Shown here one piece after another: positions 18,801-27,376 of a stretch of DNA of 64,000 nucleotides (its first letter is position 1; the number at the start of each line of letters is the position of its first letter). The notes under the pieces were generated by a model. The model did no database searches. It was not told the DNA's origin and saw only the letters and a list, made by a program, of their open reading frames with translations. The position numbers were made by a program, and so were the translations under genes. The DNA comes from Flavobacteriales bacterium. Its GTDB lineage: Bacteria > Bacteroidota > Bacteroidia > Flavobacteriales_D > Sanyastnellaceae. The DNA lies in NCBI GenBank assembly GCA_027491075.1, contig JAIXWX010000008.1:1-64000 (forward strand), read 5' to 3'.

Positions 18801-19373
18801 CATGACCTCTACCTTGACGAGAACAATAGAAGAATGACATCCAATTTGCGTCTTCAGTTTACGCATTTGGCGGAGCAATTAATCGGAGAAGGCAAAACCA
18901 TGAAAGCGTTGGAGGTTCTAGATAAATGCATGACGGTGATGCCTGAGAAAAACGTACCGTATGATCAGCCTCAGATAATGTGGTCAATCAGCGAGCTTTA
19001 TTACGAAGCGGGCGACTCATTGAAGGCGTTCGAGTTGGCTAAGAGAATGTATGAGCTCAATCAACAAGAAATTGATTATTACAATTCTCTCGATCCAGCA
19101 AGACAGGGTGCATTGCAAAGAGAAGTGGATATGAGAGCTCGTCTGAATGCCATCATGGTGGGTCAGGCTGAGGAATATTTTCCAGAAAATCCCGACTTGA
19201 AGTTGATGCGCCAACAAGTGGATGAAGTGTTAAATAAACTGGAGATTGACGGAGACCTTGTGCGTCCAATTAAACCAAACGTTCCAGCAGCAAAAAAGGA
19301 TACGATTAAGCAGCAGACTCGAGTGATTGAGTTTAATGACAGTATGGAGCCTAAAAAGCCTTCAAGAAATTAG
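15807..19373 (+). CDS. DUF2723 integral membrane protein, candidate protein O-glycosyltransferase
   Basis: This 1188-residue protein starts with the DUF2723 signature: YYLTLEPTMPFWDCGEFIASAYKLEVGHPPGAPLF in its first 55 residues, with an acidic motif (WDCGEF) in the first extracytoplasmic loop as in GT-C glycosyltransferases. About 12-14 hydrophobic segments follow to about residue 720, then a large soluble domain with NGDNDTFPLWYAQEVEG and a TPR-like C-terminus. The human DUF2723 protein TMEM260 is an O-mannosyltransferase acting on IPT domains, so glycosylation of exported proteins is a reasonable inference here. The first motif is written here only as key residues: W-D-C-G-E-F near residue 33 and H-P-P-G-A-P near residue 50. 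It sits directly after a T9SS cargo gene and 14 bp before terC. Confidence 0.88.
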   Translation: MSYNRLNIITGWLLFVFATAVYYLTLEPTMPFWDCGEFIASAYKLEVGHPPGAPLFMLIARLFSAFVAPESVPFMVNMLSAISSAATIMFLHWTITHLAKKLAGELNLARTWAVIGSGIIGSIAYTFSDSFWFSAVEGEVYAMSSLFTAVVFWAILKWESVVDERGSLRWIILIAYLMGLSIGVHLLNLLAIPAIAFVYYFKRYEFSWKGAIATALASLGLLWLIQSGIIIYVVKLAGFFERTFVNSMGLPFNTGLWFYIALLAGSLVFGVYYTAKKNKVVLNTLILGFAAAVIGYTSFATILIRSQANTPMDENNPENLFALLSYLNREQYGDRPLLFGQYFNTPEDKLDPYLDGADVWVKSFSVREDKSTNRLVLSARERFEAEKYVAEHPDQKLKIIEEYVESGEKKESVVNYRKEYSGVFPRMYSSQGNHTQQYKEWSNYRNWNTPSGRTKVTEDENYIARLEYQLQNAETREDFNSLMRALDKKYAEMVPTKGEDLSFFFSYQINWMYWRYFMWNFAGKQDDTQGNGDFVDGNWLSGFNVVDEARLGSRQSLPEMELNNKGLNKFYFLPLILGCIGLVFQLLRNTKDFSVVAMLFLLTGLAIVIYLNQTPMQPRERDYAYSGSFYAFAIWIGLGIYGLYYAANNMSWKQLGTLAAMTLGGSIVLYGIESTQDGGAGFSLSLLVMSTIAVIAFAICTAINSVMKGESIVKAGLAIAIGLPTPYVMGSEGWDDHNRENRRTGIDMAINYLNSLQPNAIIFTNGDNDTFPLWYAQEVEGIRTDVRVVNLSLLNTDWYIDQMKRRAYDSAPVPFLIPESKYRQGTRDVLFLDPKDQTKGFMPLSEVIEFATNDANVIKNGDRNIHYIPSYMFSLKVDSAAQEMFKPFLKDGDSLVTEMKWGLVDSKGNPKSYITKSQLLMMDLLKNMDWSRPVYFAVTTGGDAYLGLERYFQLEGLAYRLTPILHKVADNPNLEGGVATDLMYDNMMSKFRWGNVDTHDLYLDENNRRMTSNLRLQFTHLAEQLIGEGKTMKALEVLDKCMTVMPEKNVPYDQPQIMWSISELYYEAGDSLKAFELAKRMYELNQQEIDYYNSLDPARQGALQREVDMRARLNAIMVGQAEEYFPENPDLKLMRQQVDEVLNKLEIDGDLVRPIKPNVPAAKKDTIKQQTRVIEFNDSMEPKKPSRN

Positions 19374-19387
19374 AATAGACTAGAATT

Positions 19388-20155
19388 ATGCAGGAGTATT
19401 TATTGCCATTTCAATCTGCCACGGGAATCATCGATCTTCTGACGTTGGTAGTAATGGAGATTGTATTAGGAATTGACAATATCATCTTTATTGCTATTAT
19501 TTGTGGATACATTGAAAATAAAAAGCAGCAGTCGCGAGCCAGATTTATCGGATTGACAATGGCTTTAGTGGTTCGAATCATCTTGTTGTCCACAATATCG
19601 TTCATCACTCAAATGGTGAATCCTTTCTTTCATTTAGGAGATCATCCTATTACTGGAAGGGGATTGATTCTTTTCGCGGGGGGGATGTTCTTGATCGTTA
19701 AAACTACTCTAGAAATTTACCATAAGTTCAAAGCAGCTGACTCGGAAGAGGCTGCTAAGAGCCGTCGTTTGACAATGGGACAAGCCATTCTTCAAATCAC
19801 CTTTATTGATATTGTCTTCTCCTTCGATTCTATCATAACGGCAGTTGGTCTGAGCAATCACATACCTGTGATGGTTATGGCAGTTGTAATCTCTATGATC
19901 GTAATGTTATTATTCGCGCCATACGTTTCCAATTTTATTGAGAGGTATCCCACCATTAAAATGTTAGCGCTGGTATTCTTGATTGTGATTGGGTTGATCC
20001 TAACACTGGAGGCACTAGAAGATGCACATTTCCTTCACATGGCGGAAGGCGTTGATGTGAAAACCTATGCATACGTTGCTTTGGCATTTGCGATGATAGT
20101 TGAGTTGCTCAATATTCGTTTGCGAAATGTAAAAGAGAAAAGTGCTGCACGATAA
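19388..20155 (+). CDS. TerC family integral membrane protein
   Basis: This 255-residue protein has about seven to eight transmembrane segments and the two TerC signature motifs with buried aspartates: LGIDNIIFIA near residue 28 and FSFDSIITAVG near residue 142. TerC-family proteins act as metal (often Mn2+) exporters, sometimes associated with protein secretion. It starts 14 bp after the DUF2723 gene and ends 2 bp before pdeM, so the three are likely one operon. The substrate cannot be read from the sequence. Confidence 0.92.
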   Translation: MQEYLLPFQSATGIIDLLTLVVMEIVLGIDNIIFIAIICGYIENKKQQSRARFIGLTMALVVRIILLSTISFITQMVNPFFHLGDHPITGRGLILFAGGMFLIVKTTLEIYHKFKAADSEEAAKSRRLTMGQAILQITFIDIVFSFDSIITAVGLSNHIPVMVMAVVISMIVMLLFAPYVSNFIERYPTIKMLALVFLIVIGLILTLEALEDAHFLHMAEGVDVKTYAYVALAFAMIVELLNIRLRNVKEKSAAR

Positions 20156-20157
20156 TC

Positions 20158-20811
20158 ATGGACTCTCGCTTCTTTCAAGAAGTAGTGATAAATGGTGAGC
20201 ACCTTCAAATTTTTGCCTCCAAAGTAGTTTTTCATCACGAGTCACAATCGCTAATCATTTCTGATTTGCATATTGGAAAAGCGGCCCATTTTAGAGCGAA
20301 TGCTATTCCCATTCCAACGATTGCGAACAAAGAGAATTTTTGGAGATTGGTAGAGGCAATAGAGAAGGTTAATCCCCGAAAGTTGATCTTTCTAGGTGAC
20401 TTAAGTCACTCAAAATGGAACACGGAGTGGGATGATTTTAAAGACTTTCTTAAGCAGTACGACACTGTTGAGAAACTACTAATCAAAGGAAATCATGACA
20501 TTCTTCATTCGAAAGAATATGAAGAAGCAGGAATAAATGTGATGCCTTTTTGGAAGACAGGAAAAGTTCTATGGACACACGAGCCGATTGATTCAGAAGA
20601 ATTTTATGTTATATCAGGCCATTTGCACCCAGCTGTTAGATTGGTTGGTTCCGCAAAACAAAGCCTACGTTTGCCTTGTTTCTGCTTTGGAGAAAGACAA
20701 GGGTATATACCTGCTTTTGGGCAGTTCACTGGAACTGCCTTATATCAACCAAAAGAGGGAGATCAAATTTGGGTAATTGCTAATGATTCCTTGGTGAAAA
20801 TACCAACCTAG
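20158..20811 (+). CDS. pdeM: PdeM-type metallophosphoesterase (ligase-associated DNA damage response)
   Basis: This 217-residue protein has the calcineurin-like phosphoesterase motifs in order: SDLHIGK (about residue 40), FLGDLSHS (about 79), KGNHD (about 113), and SGHLHPAVR (about 155). The overall form matches the PdeM family, often linked to a DNA ligase/helicase repair cluster; those partners are not in this window. It follows terC by 2 bp. Its TAG stop forms a CTAG shared with the convergent YwqK-like gene. Confidence 0.88.
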   Translation: MDSRFFQEVVINGEHLQIFASKVVFHHESQSLIISDLHIGKAAHFRANAIPIPTIANKENFWRLVEAIEKVNPRKLIFLGDLSHSKWNTEWDDFKDFLKQYDTVEKLLIKGNHDILHSKEYEEAGINVMPFWKTGKVLWTHEPIDSEEFYVISGHLHPAVRLVGSAKQSLRLPCFCFGERQGYIPAFGQFTGTALYQPKEGDQIWVIANDSLVKIPT

Positions 20812-21179
20812 TATTTCACTTCTTTGATGAGCTTTCCTTTGCTGTAGTGCGATTCTTTAGTTTTCTTACCGTGTATATCGTAATCTACGCACACACCATC
20901 CTCTTTACCATTGATGTAGTTCTGCTCAGATTTTATTCTGCCATTTTCATAAAAATACTTCCACGTACCGTTTTCTACTTCATTTTTATAAGTACCAGTC
21001 CATTGTAAGTTTCCATTAGAAAAGAAAACTTCCTCTTTGACCATTTCTTTTGTAGAATTACTGAAATAAATTACCACATACGGCTTACCGTTAGGATGCT
21101 TTCGCATTACTTGTTTGGTGGTGTCAGCCTGAGAAAACATGCTGATAACCAATAATATCATTGATAAAACTTGAGTCAT
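20808..21179 (-). CDS. Exported MORN/YwqK-repeat protein
   Basis: This 123-residue protein has a short signal peptide (cut near SMFSQ) and three to four YwqK/MORN-variant repeats: HPNGKPYVVIYF, FFSNGNLQWTGTYKNEVENG, YENGRIKSEQNYINGKEDG and IHGKKTKESHYSKGK. Database labels such as antitoxin are common for this fold, but no toxin gene is adjacent, so I treat it as a small exported repeat protein of unknown role. It converges on pdeM and shares a CTAG double stop. Confidence 0.8.
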   Translation of the reverse strand: MTQVLSMILLVISMFSQADTTKQVMRKHPNGKPYVVIYFSNSTKEMVKEEVFFSNGNLQWTGTYKNEVENGTWKYFYENGRIKSEQNYINGKEDGVCVDYDIHGKKTKESHYSKGKLIKEVKY

Positions 21180-21248
21180 TCTCTAAAGGATGGATACTTT
21201 CTTACGTTAAAAAAGAATCTAAGTTTCAATCGGGATAAGCCTTTCTAG

Positions 21249-21779
21249 TTATGGTGTTACATTTACAGTAAACTCGCCCGTAAACGAAAACTCTGGGCCC
21301 ACCAGATCTCCTTCGATGCTTTCACGGAGCACAATGCTAAAGCGAACAGTCTCAGTACCTCCGAAAAAGGCGGGAATCACTTGAATGCGACCAGAAACGG
21401 CAACGTATTCCCGAAGAGGGATTAAAAAATCATTTTGGTTCACCTCTTGAGCAATAGCAGAAAATTCATTCAATGTTTCGGTGATATCGAAAATAGATTC
21501 TTCTACGTTTTCTATTTCTATGATAAGATTTACACCATGAGGCTGCGGATCGGTATCAGCTTTGACGTCAGCCGTAATGTAATACCTTCTGCTCAAGCTA
21601 CTGTCAGGGTGCACCAAAATATAATTAGCGTCCAAAAGCTTGTAGCTGCTTCCCCTCCATGAATACTCCCCGCAATCGCAGGCATAGGGTACTGCAACGT
21701 ACTCCTCGTTTTTTTGACAAGAAAAAAACACCAGTGAGACAGCAATACTCAAAAGAAATAATATGGACTTACGCTTCAT
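21249..21779 (-). CDS. Lipoprotein of unknown function
   Basis: From the ATG at 21779 this is 176 residues with a lipobox VFFSC (cysteine 21). The mature part has CDCGEYSW near its start and beta-rich sequence ending FTGEFTVNVTP. I do not recognise a family. An upstream start at 21827 would add 16 residues before the basic signal region and is unlikely. It lies 31 bp after the NamZ gene on the same strand, so it is probably co-transcribed. Confidence 0.75.
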   Translation of the reverse strand: MKRKSILFLLSIAVSLVFFSCQKNEEYVAVPYACDCGEYSWRGSSYKLLDANYILVHPDSSLSRRYYITADVKADTDPQPHGVNLIIEIENVEESIFDITETLNEFSAIAQEVNQNDFLIPLREYVAVSGRIQVIPAFFGGTETVRFSIVLRESIEGDLVGPEFSFTGEFTVNVTP

Positions 21780-21810
21780 GATTTTTGGATAGGACCACGA
21801 AGATAAGGAA

Positions 21811-22995
21811 TTATTTAAAATCTGCATATAGAAGATACTTGGCCCGAATGGACATATATCTTTTTAGTTCCTCGCTGTATAAAGCCCTTATTTCTGAGGC
21901 GTCTTTACCTTCTGTTAGCCAAACGCGAAGCTTTTTACTCCCTGCAAGCTTATCGAAGAAATCTGAAGGCAAGAAGAATGACTCTTTTAAAGGAAACTCT
22001 CTGTAAGCCCCTACGAGCCAATCAAGATACAATTGCTTGTGACTTGTAAACCAAAATTCTGAAAACTCATTGACAAGGTGTCCTTTGCAAATTTCTCCTT
22101 CAAAAGGAGGGTTCAGAACTACGCCGGGAATGTCTACAGGGGTAAATGTGTAACTGCCATGCGGAGCATTGGGATAGCCAAAGCTTTGGAAAGGATAGGG
22201 AGTGCCGCGACCTACACTAATAGAGGTTCCTTCAAAAAAGCACAGAGAAGGATAGGCATAGACAGCATTCATGTTGGGTAGATTGGGAGACGGGGGAATG
22301 GGAAGAACATACTTGTCTTTGTGGCTATAATTTTTGCATGGAATTACTTTGATTGACGCTTGTATTCCATTCTTTAACCATTTCTCGCCGTTGATCATTT
22401 GTGCCAATTCACCTACCGTACAACCGTGGACCACTGGAATGGGAATCACCCCTACAAACGATGTAAACTCTTTTTCCAAAACAGGTCCGTCTACATAAAA
22501 ACCATTGGGATTTGGGCGATCTAATATAATCAATGGAATAGACAGTTCTGCGCATGCCTCCATCGCATAGTACATAGTGGATATATAGGTGTAGAAGCGA
22601 GCGCCAACGTCTTGAATATCAAATAGAACAACGTCTAAGCCTTGAAGCATCTCAGGCGTTGGCTTTTTATTTTTTCCATACAAAGAAATCAATGGAAGTC
22701 CAGTTTTAGCATCGATGCCATCCAACACTTTATCACCAGCTCCTACATTACCTCTAAAACCATGCTCTGGTGCAAATACCTTTTTGACCGCTATTCCTTT
22801 AGAAATTAAAGTATCTACCAAGTGAGTTGTGCCAATGGTCGTGGTGTGATTAGAGATCACTCCTACTTTTTTATTTAGCAGCAACGGGATGACTTCAGAG
22901 TCCAACTGTTCCGCTCCTGTGAAGATTCTTGTTGAAGAAGTCTGGGCGCTACAGCTCAATTGCGCGACTAGGAAAATAAAAAAAATCAATCTCAT
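21811..22995 (-). CDS. namZ: Exo-beta-N-acetylmuramidase NamZ family (DUF1343)
   Basis: The NamZ family (GH171) removes N-acetylmuramic acid from the non-reducing ends of peptidoglycan fragments. The protein (394 residues from this start) has an export signal (LIFFIFLVAQLSCSAQ). It carries family segments VGVISNHTT, VFAPEHGFRG, LISLYGK, DVVLFDIQDVGARFYTYISTM, ILDRPNP, VVHGCTVGELA, FFEGTSISVGRGTPYPFQ. The start at 22995 is favoured because a near-consensus -7 box ends four bases upstream; an ATG at 23010 would add five residues. It is divergent from the LolC/E-type permease and followed by a lipoprotein gene. Confidence 0.9.
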   Translation of the reverse strand: MRLIFFIFLVAQLSCSAQTSSTRIFTGAEQLDSEVIPLLLNKKVGVISNHTTTIGTTHLVDTLISKGIAVKKVFAPEHGFRGNVGAGDKVLDGIDAKTGLPLISLYGKNKKPTPEMLQGLDVVLFDIQDVGARFYTYISTMYYAMEACAELSIPLIILDRPNPNGFYVDGPVLEKEFTSFVGVIPIPVVHGCTVGELAQMINGEKWLKNGIQASIKVIPCKNYSHKDKYVLPIPPSPNLPNMNAVYAYPSLCFFEGTSISVGRGTPYPFQSFGYPNAPHGSYTFTPVDIPGVVLNPPFEGEICKGHLVNEFSEFWFTSHKQLYLDWLVGAYREFPLKESFFLPSDFFDKLAGSKKLRVWLTEGKDASEIRALYSEELKRYMSIRAKYLLYADFK

Positions 22996-22999
22996 ATGG

Positions 23000-23007
23000 C
23001 AAAGTTG
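23000..23007 (-). promoter_or_regulatory. Probable -7 box (CAACTTTG) for namZ
   Basis: On the minus strand CAACTTTG matches TAnnTTTG at seven of eight positions and is separated from the ATG at 22995 by four bases (CCAT), the same spacing seen at 6084, 12369 and 37346. Confidence 0.4.
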
Positions 23008-23056
23008 CATCTTTCTTCATTTCAAATATCAAGCCTGATGTAATTTTACGCAGTAA

Positions 23057-24574
23057 GTGAATTTTACAAGATTTATATCTCAACGTGTTATTCGCGGCGA
23101 TCGCGAAAGCAGAATATCCCGTCCCATCGTGCGCATTGCCACTATAGGAATTGCGGTAGGCGTCGCCCTTATGATTCTTTCTCTTTCCATTGTGAAAGGA
23201 TTTCAGAAAGAGGTGCGAAACATGGTCGTTGGTTTTGGTTCTCATTTTCATGTGGTTTCAAACCGGGATAATAGTTCCAAAGACTCTCAACGCATAGAGT
23301 ATAGCGACTCATTGTACAATAGTCTAAAGTCCATTTCAAATGTTAAACACGTTCAGGTGTTTGCTTCAAAACCAGGAATTATCGAGTCGGCTGAAGGTCT
23401 GAGAGGTGTCGTAATTAAAGGAGTAAGCCATGATTTTGATTGGAGCTTTTTGAAAGGGGTGTTGAAATCAGGAGATATAATTCCTGTGGATAGTTTAAAT
23501 GCGAATCAAATCGTTTTATCGTCGCTCATCGCAAAAAAACTGAAGGTTGAAGTAGGCTCAAAAGTGAGTTTATTTTTTATCAATGATCAAAGTGATGTTC
23601 GTCAACGCAATTACACCGTTCAAGGAATTTACGAAACAGGTTTGGAAGACTATGATTCGCAATTTGTGTTCGTAGGAATATCGCACGTTCAAAAGCTTTC
23701 AGGATGGGGTCTTGAAGCGCAATTGTTGATTGATACCGTTAGTAACAACGGTTGGATCGCAATGGGAGCAAGTGGCTTCGGTGGAGATGGAAATTACAGG
23801 TACGAATGGTCTGTTCCTAGTTGGAAAGGCGAGGGGCCGCATTTTCTCAATGCTTTAGGAGATACTTCTGTATTTGTAATTGTAAAGGATCTTAACAATA
23901 CCAAATTTGATACTTCGAAGACGGTCATAGATTTTATTGAAGATCCAAGTCCTACAAGCGCTGGAAAGTTTGTCGTTAGAACTATAGATACAGGAGGAAG
24001 TGAAAGCAATTATATCGGGGGATATGAAATTTTAATTAAAGATTACGAGGCCCTTTTGGTGAGCGATGATCAAATTTTTAATCTTCTACCTTTTGATTTG
24101 ACGGTAAATAAAATTACAGAAAGAAGTCCTGAGATTTTCAGTTGGCTGGCCATGTTGGATATTAATGTAATCATCATCATCGTGCTCATGATTGTGATTT
24201 CCATCGTCAACATGACTAGCGCCTTATTGATTATTATTCTGGAAAGGCAACAGATGATTGGGACATTAAAGGCACTTGGAGCTACCGACAGACCTATCAT
24301 GTGGATTTTCATGAATAACGCAGCATTCATTGTTGGTCGGGGATTACTATTTGGAAACATTCTGGGGTTGGGAATAGCTATCTCTCAGTACTATTTTCAC
24401 TTTATTCCTTTGGACCCAGTAAATTATTATGTAGACACGGTGCCCATAGAATTGGTGTGGATGGATTTTCTAATTCTGGACCTCGGAGCCATTGTTGTTT
24501 GTCTCATCGCGCTTTTGATTCCTGCGAAATACGTAAGTCGGATTTCTCCGATAAAATCTATTCGTTTTAATTAA
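23057..24574 (+). CDS. FtsX-like ABC transporter permease (LolC/LolE type)
   Basis: This 505-residue protein starts at a GTG; a stop codon directly precedes it, so no longer form exists. It has a first transmembrane segment at about 28-50 (RIATIGIAVGVALMILSLSIVKGF), a large periplasmic domain (about 50-365), and three C-terminal segments. The FtsX signature is ERQQMIGTLKALGA near residue 397, and the end is RISPIKSIRFN. This is the LolC/E layout for lipoprotein release from the inner membrane or a MacB-like export system. No ATPase gene is adjacent, as is common in Bacteroidota. The membrane segment cited spans residues 27-49 (R-I-A to K-G-F). Confidence 0.9.
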   Translation: MNFTRFISQRVIRGDRESRISRPIVRIATIGIAVGVALMILSLSIVKGFQKEVRNMVVGFGSHFHVVSNRDNSSKDSQRIEYSDSLYNSLKSISNVKHVQVFASKPGIIESAEGLRGVVIKGVSHDFDWSFLKGVLKSGDIIPVDSLNANQIVLSSLIAKKLKVEVGSKVSLFFINDQSDVRQRNYTVQGIYETGLEDYDSQFVFVGISHVQKLSGWGLEAQLLIDTVSNNGWIAMGASGFGGDGNYRYEWSVPSWKGEGPHFLNALGDTSVFVIVKDLNNTKFDTSKTVIDFIEDPSPTSAGKFVVRTIDTGGSESNYIGGYEILIKDYEALLVSDDQIFNLLPFDLTVNKITERSPEIFSWLAMLDINVIIIIVLMIVISIVNMTSALLIIILERQQMIGTLKALGATDRPIMWIFMNNAAFIVGRGLLFGNILGLGIAISQYYFHFIPLDPVNYYVDTVPIELVWMDFLILDLGAIVVCLIALLIPAKYVSRISPIKSIRFN

Positions 24575-24586
24575 GGTCCGTGACAT

Positions 24587-24594
24587 TACCTTTG
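24587..24594 (+). promoter_or_regulatory. Promoter -7 box (TACCTTTG) for cystathionine beta-synthase
   Basis: TACCTTTG is an exact TAnnTTTG match 17 bases before the ATG at 24612, in the short gap after the permease gene. A T-rich stretch at about 24561-24568 may cover the -33 position. Confidence 0.5.
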
Positions 24595-24611
24595 CTGTCA
24601 ATATTTTTAGT

Positions 24612-25973
24612 ATGAAGTACGCTCAGAATGTATTGGAAACCATTGGAAATACTCCAATGATCAAACTCAATAAAATCGTTAAGGATATTCCCGCTTTGGT
24701 ATTAGCCAAGGTAGAGACAACCAATCCAGGAAACTCCATCAAGGACAGAATGGCGCTGAAGATGATCGAGGATGCGGAGAAAGACGGTCGTTTAAAACCA
24801 GGAGGTACGATCATCGAAGGTACCAGCGGTAATACTGGAATGGGCTTGGCTATAGCTGCTGTTATAAAAGGCTATAAATGCATTTTTACCTCTACAGATA
24901 AACAATCGAAGGAAAAATTTGATGCTCTTCGCGCCTTTGGTGCAGAAGTAATTGTCTGTCCTACGAATGTAGATCCAGAAGATCCTCGATCATACTACAG
25001 TGTCTCTTCTCGCTTGGAAAAAGAAGTTCCCAATAGCTGGAAACCCAATCAATATGATAATCCAAGCAATGCTCGTGCACATTATGAATCTACTGGTCCA
25101 GAAATATGGGATCAAACAGGAGGAAAAATTACTCATCTGGTGGTGGGAGTTGGCACAGGTGGCACCATCTGCGGTACCGCTAAATTTTTAAAAGAGAAAA
25201 ATCCCAATGTGAAAATTATAGGGATTGATACTTACGGTTCTGTATTCAAGAAGTATAAGGAAACTGGCGAGTTCGATAAGAACGAAATTTATCCTTACAT
25301 CACAGAAGGAATTGGTGAGGATTTTTTACCAGAGAACGTGGACTTTTCTCTTATTGATCATTTTGAGAAAGTGACGGACAAGGATGCTGCGATCTATACA
25401 CGATTGATTGCGAGACAAGAAGGAATTTTCGTTGGGAATAGCGCTGGTTCTGCTATTGCGGGGCTTATTCAAATGAAAGATAAATTCACAAAAGACGATG
25501 TTGTAGTTGTTATTTTTCATGATCACGGCACGAGATATCTTGGAAAGATGTTCAACGATGAATGGATGCGAGATAGAGGTTTTTTAGAAGAAGAAAAAAA
25601 ATCTGCCGCGGATCTAATCAAATCTCATCAAGACAAACCTCTCGTCTCCATTGGCTCAGGGGAGTTGGTGAGTCACGCCGTTGCGAAGATGAAGAAATTT
25701 GGTATTTCTCAAATTCCAGTTTTTAAAGATGGAGTGCCCGCAGGCTCTGTGGATGAAAGCCATATTTTCCAATTATTCGTTGACGATGCTAAAACCATGG
25801 ACAAGAAAATTGAAGATATAATGGGAATGGCATATCCAACGGTAATGGAGGACGCGTCAATTGAAGAAGTATCAAGACTTATCAATAAAGAAACTCCAGC
25901 AGTACTGGTAAAAATGAGTTCTGGTAAATATCATATCATTACTAAATATGATATTATCCAGGGCATATCCTAG
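24612..25973 (+). CDS. Cystathionine beta-synthase-like PLP enzyme with CBS domains
   Basis: This 453-residue protein belongs to fold-type II PLP enzymes. It has the PLP lysine in NSIKDR (K44), the substrate loop TSGNTG (71-76) and the phosphate-binding GTGGT (181-185). Residues about 335-453 form a CBS-domain pair, giving the full cystathionine beta-synthase layout. The reaction would condense serine (or O-acetylserine) with homocysteine, or make cysteine/H2S. Which one cannot be fixed from sequence. It converges on rocD with only 3 bp between stops. Confidence 0.92.
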   Translation: MKYAQNVLETIGNTPMIKLNKIVKDIPALVLAKVETTNPGNSIKDRMALKMIEDAEKDGRLKPGGTIIEGTSGNTGMGLAIAAVIKGYKCIFTSTDKQSKEKFDALRAFGAEVIVCPTNVDPEDPRSYYSVSSRLEKEVPNSWKPNQYDNPSNARAHYESTGPEIWDQTGGKITHLVVGVGTGGTICGTAKFLKEKNPNVKIIGIDTYGSVFKKYKETGEFDKNEIYPYITEGIGEDFLPENVDFSLIDHFEKVTDKDAAIYTRLIARQEGIFVGNSAGSAIAGLIQMKDKFTKDDVVVVIFHDHGTRYLGKMFNDEWMRDRGFLEEEKKSAADLIKSHQDKPLVSIGSGELVSHAVAKMKKFGISQIPVFKDGVPAGSVDESHIFQLFVDDAKTMDKKIEDIMGMAYPTVMEDASIEEVSRLINKETPAVLVKMSSGKYHIITKYDIIQGIS

Positions 25974-25976
25974 TTC

Positions 25977-27236
25977 TTAGTGCTTTTTGAACTCTAGCAC
26001 TGCTTTGCGGATGATGCTAACACATTCAAGCAGTTGATTCTGCGTTATTACCAGTGGTGGAGCAAAGCGAATTATATTTCCGTGAGTGGGTTTTGCGAGC
26101 AATCCTAGTTTGGCTAGATTCATGCACAAATCCCAAGCAGTGTGGCTGTCTTCGCTGTCGTTGATTACAATTGCATTTAACAGCCCCCTTCCTCTTACAA
26201 GGGTAATAAGGTCTGTTTCGTCTTGTAGATTTTTCATTTCTTTTCGAAAAATCTCACCAAGTTCGAAGGCATTTTGAGAAAGATTTTCATCAACAAGAAC
26301 CTGAAGTGCTTCCGTAGCAACCGCGCAGGCCAATGGGTTTCCGCCGTATGTAGATCCGTGCTCTCCCGGTTTAATTGTGAGCATGATGTGATCATTAGCA
26401 AGCACTGCGGCTACGGGAAGTGTACCTCCACTGAGGGCTTTCCCCAAAACTAAAATATCGGGCTTCACATTTTCATGATCGCAAGCAAGCATTTTTCCAG
26501 TTCTGGCCAATCCCGTTTGCACTTCATCTGCAATCATCAGCACATTGTACTTAGAACACAGATCGCGCACTCCTTTCAAATAACCATCATCCGGTACCAC
26601 TACACCTGCTTCTCCTTGGATGGGCTCAAACATAAATCCTGCAATATTTGGCTCGTCTTTGAATGCCTGCTCTAGAGCGTGTAAATCATTGTAGGGAACT
26701 ATTATATATCCAGGTACAAAAGGTCCAAAACCGTTGGTGCTACTTGGGTCTTGAGATGAGCTAATCGCAGCCAATGTTCTCCCCCAAAAGTTACCACTTA
26801 CGAAAACCATTTTCGCTTCGTTGGCTGGAACTTTTTTCACATCATAAGCCCATCGTCGAGCGAGTTTCATAGCGGTTTCGCCGCCCTCAACTCCTGTATT
26901 CATGGGAAGTACTTTATCGTAACCGAAGAAATTAGTTATAAACTTCTCGTATACCCCGAGTTGGCTATTGTAAAACGCGCGAGATGTAAGGGTAATCTTC
27001 TGCGCTTGCTGAACAAGTGCCCCTACAATTCGAGGATGTGAATGACCTTGATTAACGGCAGAATAAGCACTCAGAAAATCATAATAACGCTTGCCCTCTA
27101 AATCCCATACAAATACTCCCTCTCCACGGTCTATAACCACGGGTAGTGGGTGATAGTTATGCGCACCATAACGGTCTTCAAGTTCTATAGCTTTTTGTGA
27201 GGTTAAAGAGGCTTGGTACACCTGAGATTCAGACAT
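25977..27236 (-). CDS. rocD: Ornithine--oxo-acid aminotransferase
   Basis: This class-III PLP aminotransferase converts ornithine and a 2-oxo acid to glutamate semialdehyde and an amino acid. The 419-residue protein has [13 protein letters not shown] at the N-terminus, the [17 protein letters not shown] segment, the cofactor aspartate in [14 protein letters not shown], the PLP lysine in VLGKALSGG, and [13 protein letters not shown]. The length and motifs match RocD closely. It has its own promoter (box at 27252-27259) with a leader of only a few bases. Confidence 0.96.
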   Translation of the reverse strand: MSESQVYQASLTSQKAIELEDRYGAHNYHPLPVVIDRGEGVFVWDLEGKRYYDFLSAYSAVNQGHSHPRIVGALVQQAQKITLTSRAFYNSQLGVYEKFITNFFGYDKVLPMNTGVEGGETAMKLARRWAYDVKKVPANEAKMVFVSGNFWGRTLAAISSSQDPSSTNGFGPFVPGYIIVPYNDLHALEQAFKDEPNIAGFMFEPIQGEAGVVVPDDGYLKGVRDLCSKYNVLMIADEVQTGLARTGKMLACDHENVKPDILVLGKALSGGTLPVAAVLANDHIMLTIKPGEHGSTYGGNPLACAVATEALQVLVDENLSQNAFELGEIFRKEMKNLQDETDLITLVRGRGLLNAIVINDSEDSHTAWDLCMNLAKLGLLAKPTHGNIIRFAPPLVITQNQLLECVSIIRKAVLEFKKH

Positions 27237-27251
27237 AATTATTTTTTTTTA

Positions 27252-27259
27252 CAAAGTTA
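27252..27259 (-). promoter_or_regulatory. Promoter -7 box (TAACTTTG) for rocD
   Basis: On the minus strand TAACTTTG matches TAnnTTTG exactly and ends 15 bases before the ATG at 27236, predicting a leader of roughly ten bases. Confidence 0.5.
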
Positions 27260-27335
27260 ATTGAAACAATTCATTGGAAAAGAAATAGGTTTGTTCTTGT
27301 TGTACTTTAATCCTATTTCGAATACTAAAAGACAG

Positions 27336-27343
27336 TACATTTG
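27336..27343 (+). promoter_or_regulatory. Promoter -7 box (TACATTTG) for the structured RNA candidate
   Basis: TACATTTG is an exact TAnnTTTG match located 33 bases before the left arm of the long hairpin at 27377. The -33 region has TTTCG at 27316-27320 at a slightly short spacing. Transcription would start near 27350. Confidence 0.5.
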
Positions 27344-27376
27344 CTGTATATTTCAAACAAGAGTTGTTTCTTCAAC

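Noticed and set aside
20808-21179. Antitoxin role for the YwqK-like protein
   Set aside because: It has a signal peptide, and no toxin gene is adjacent.
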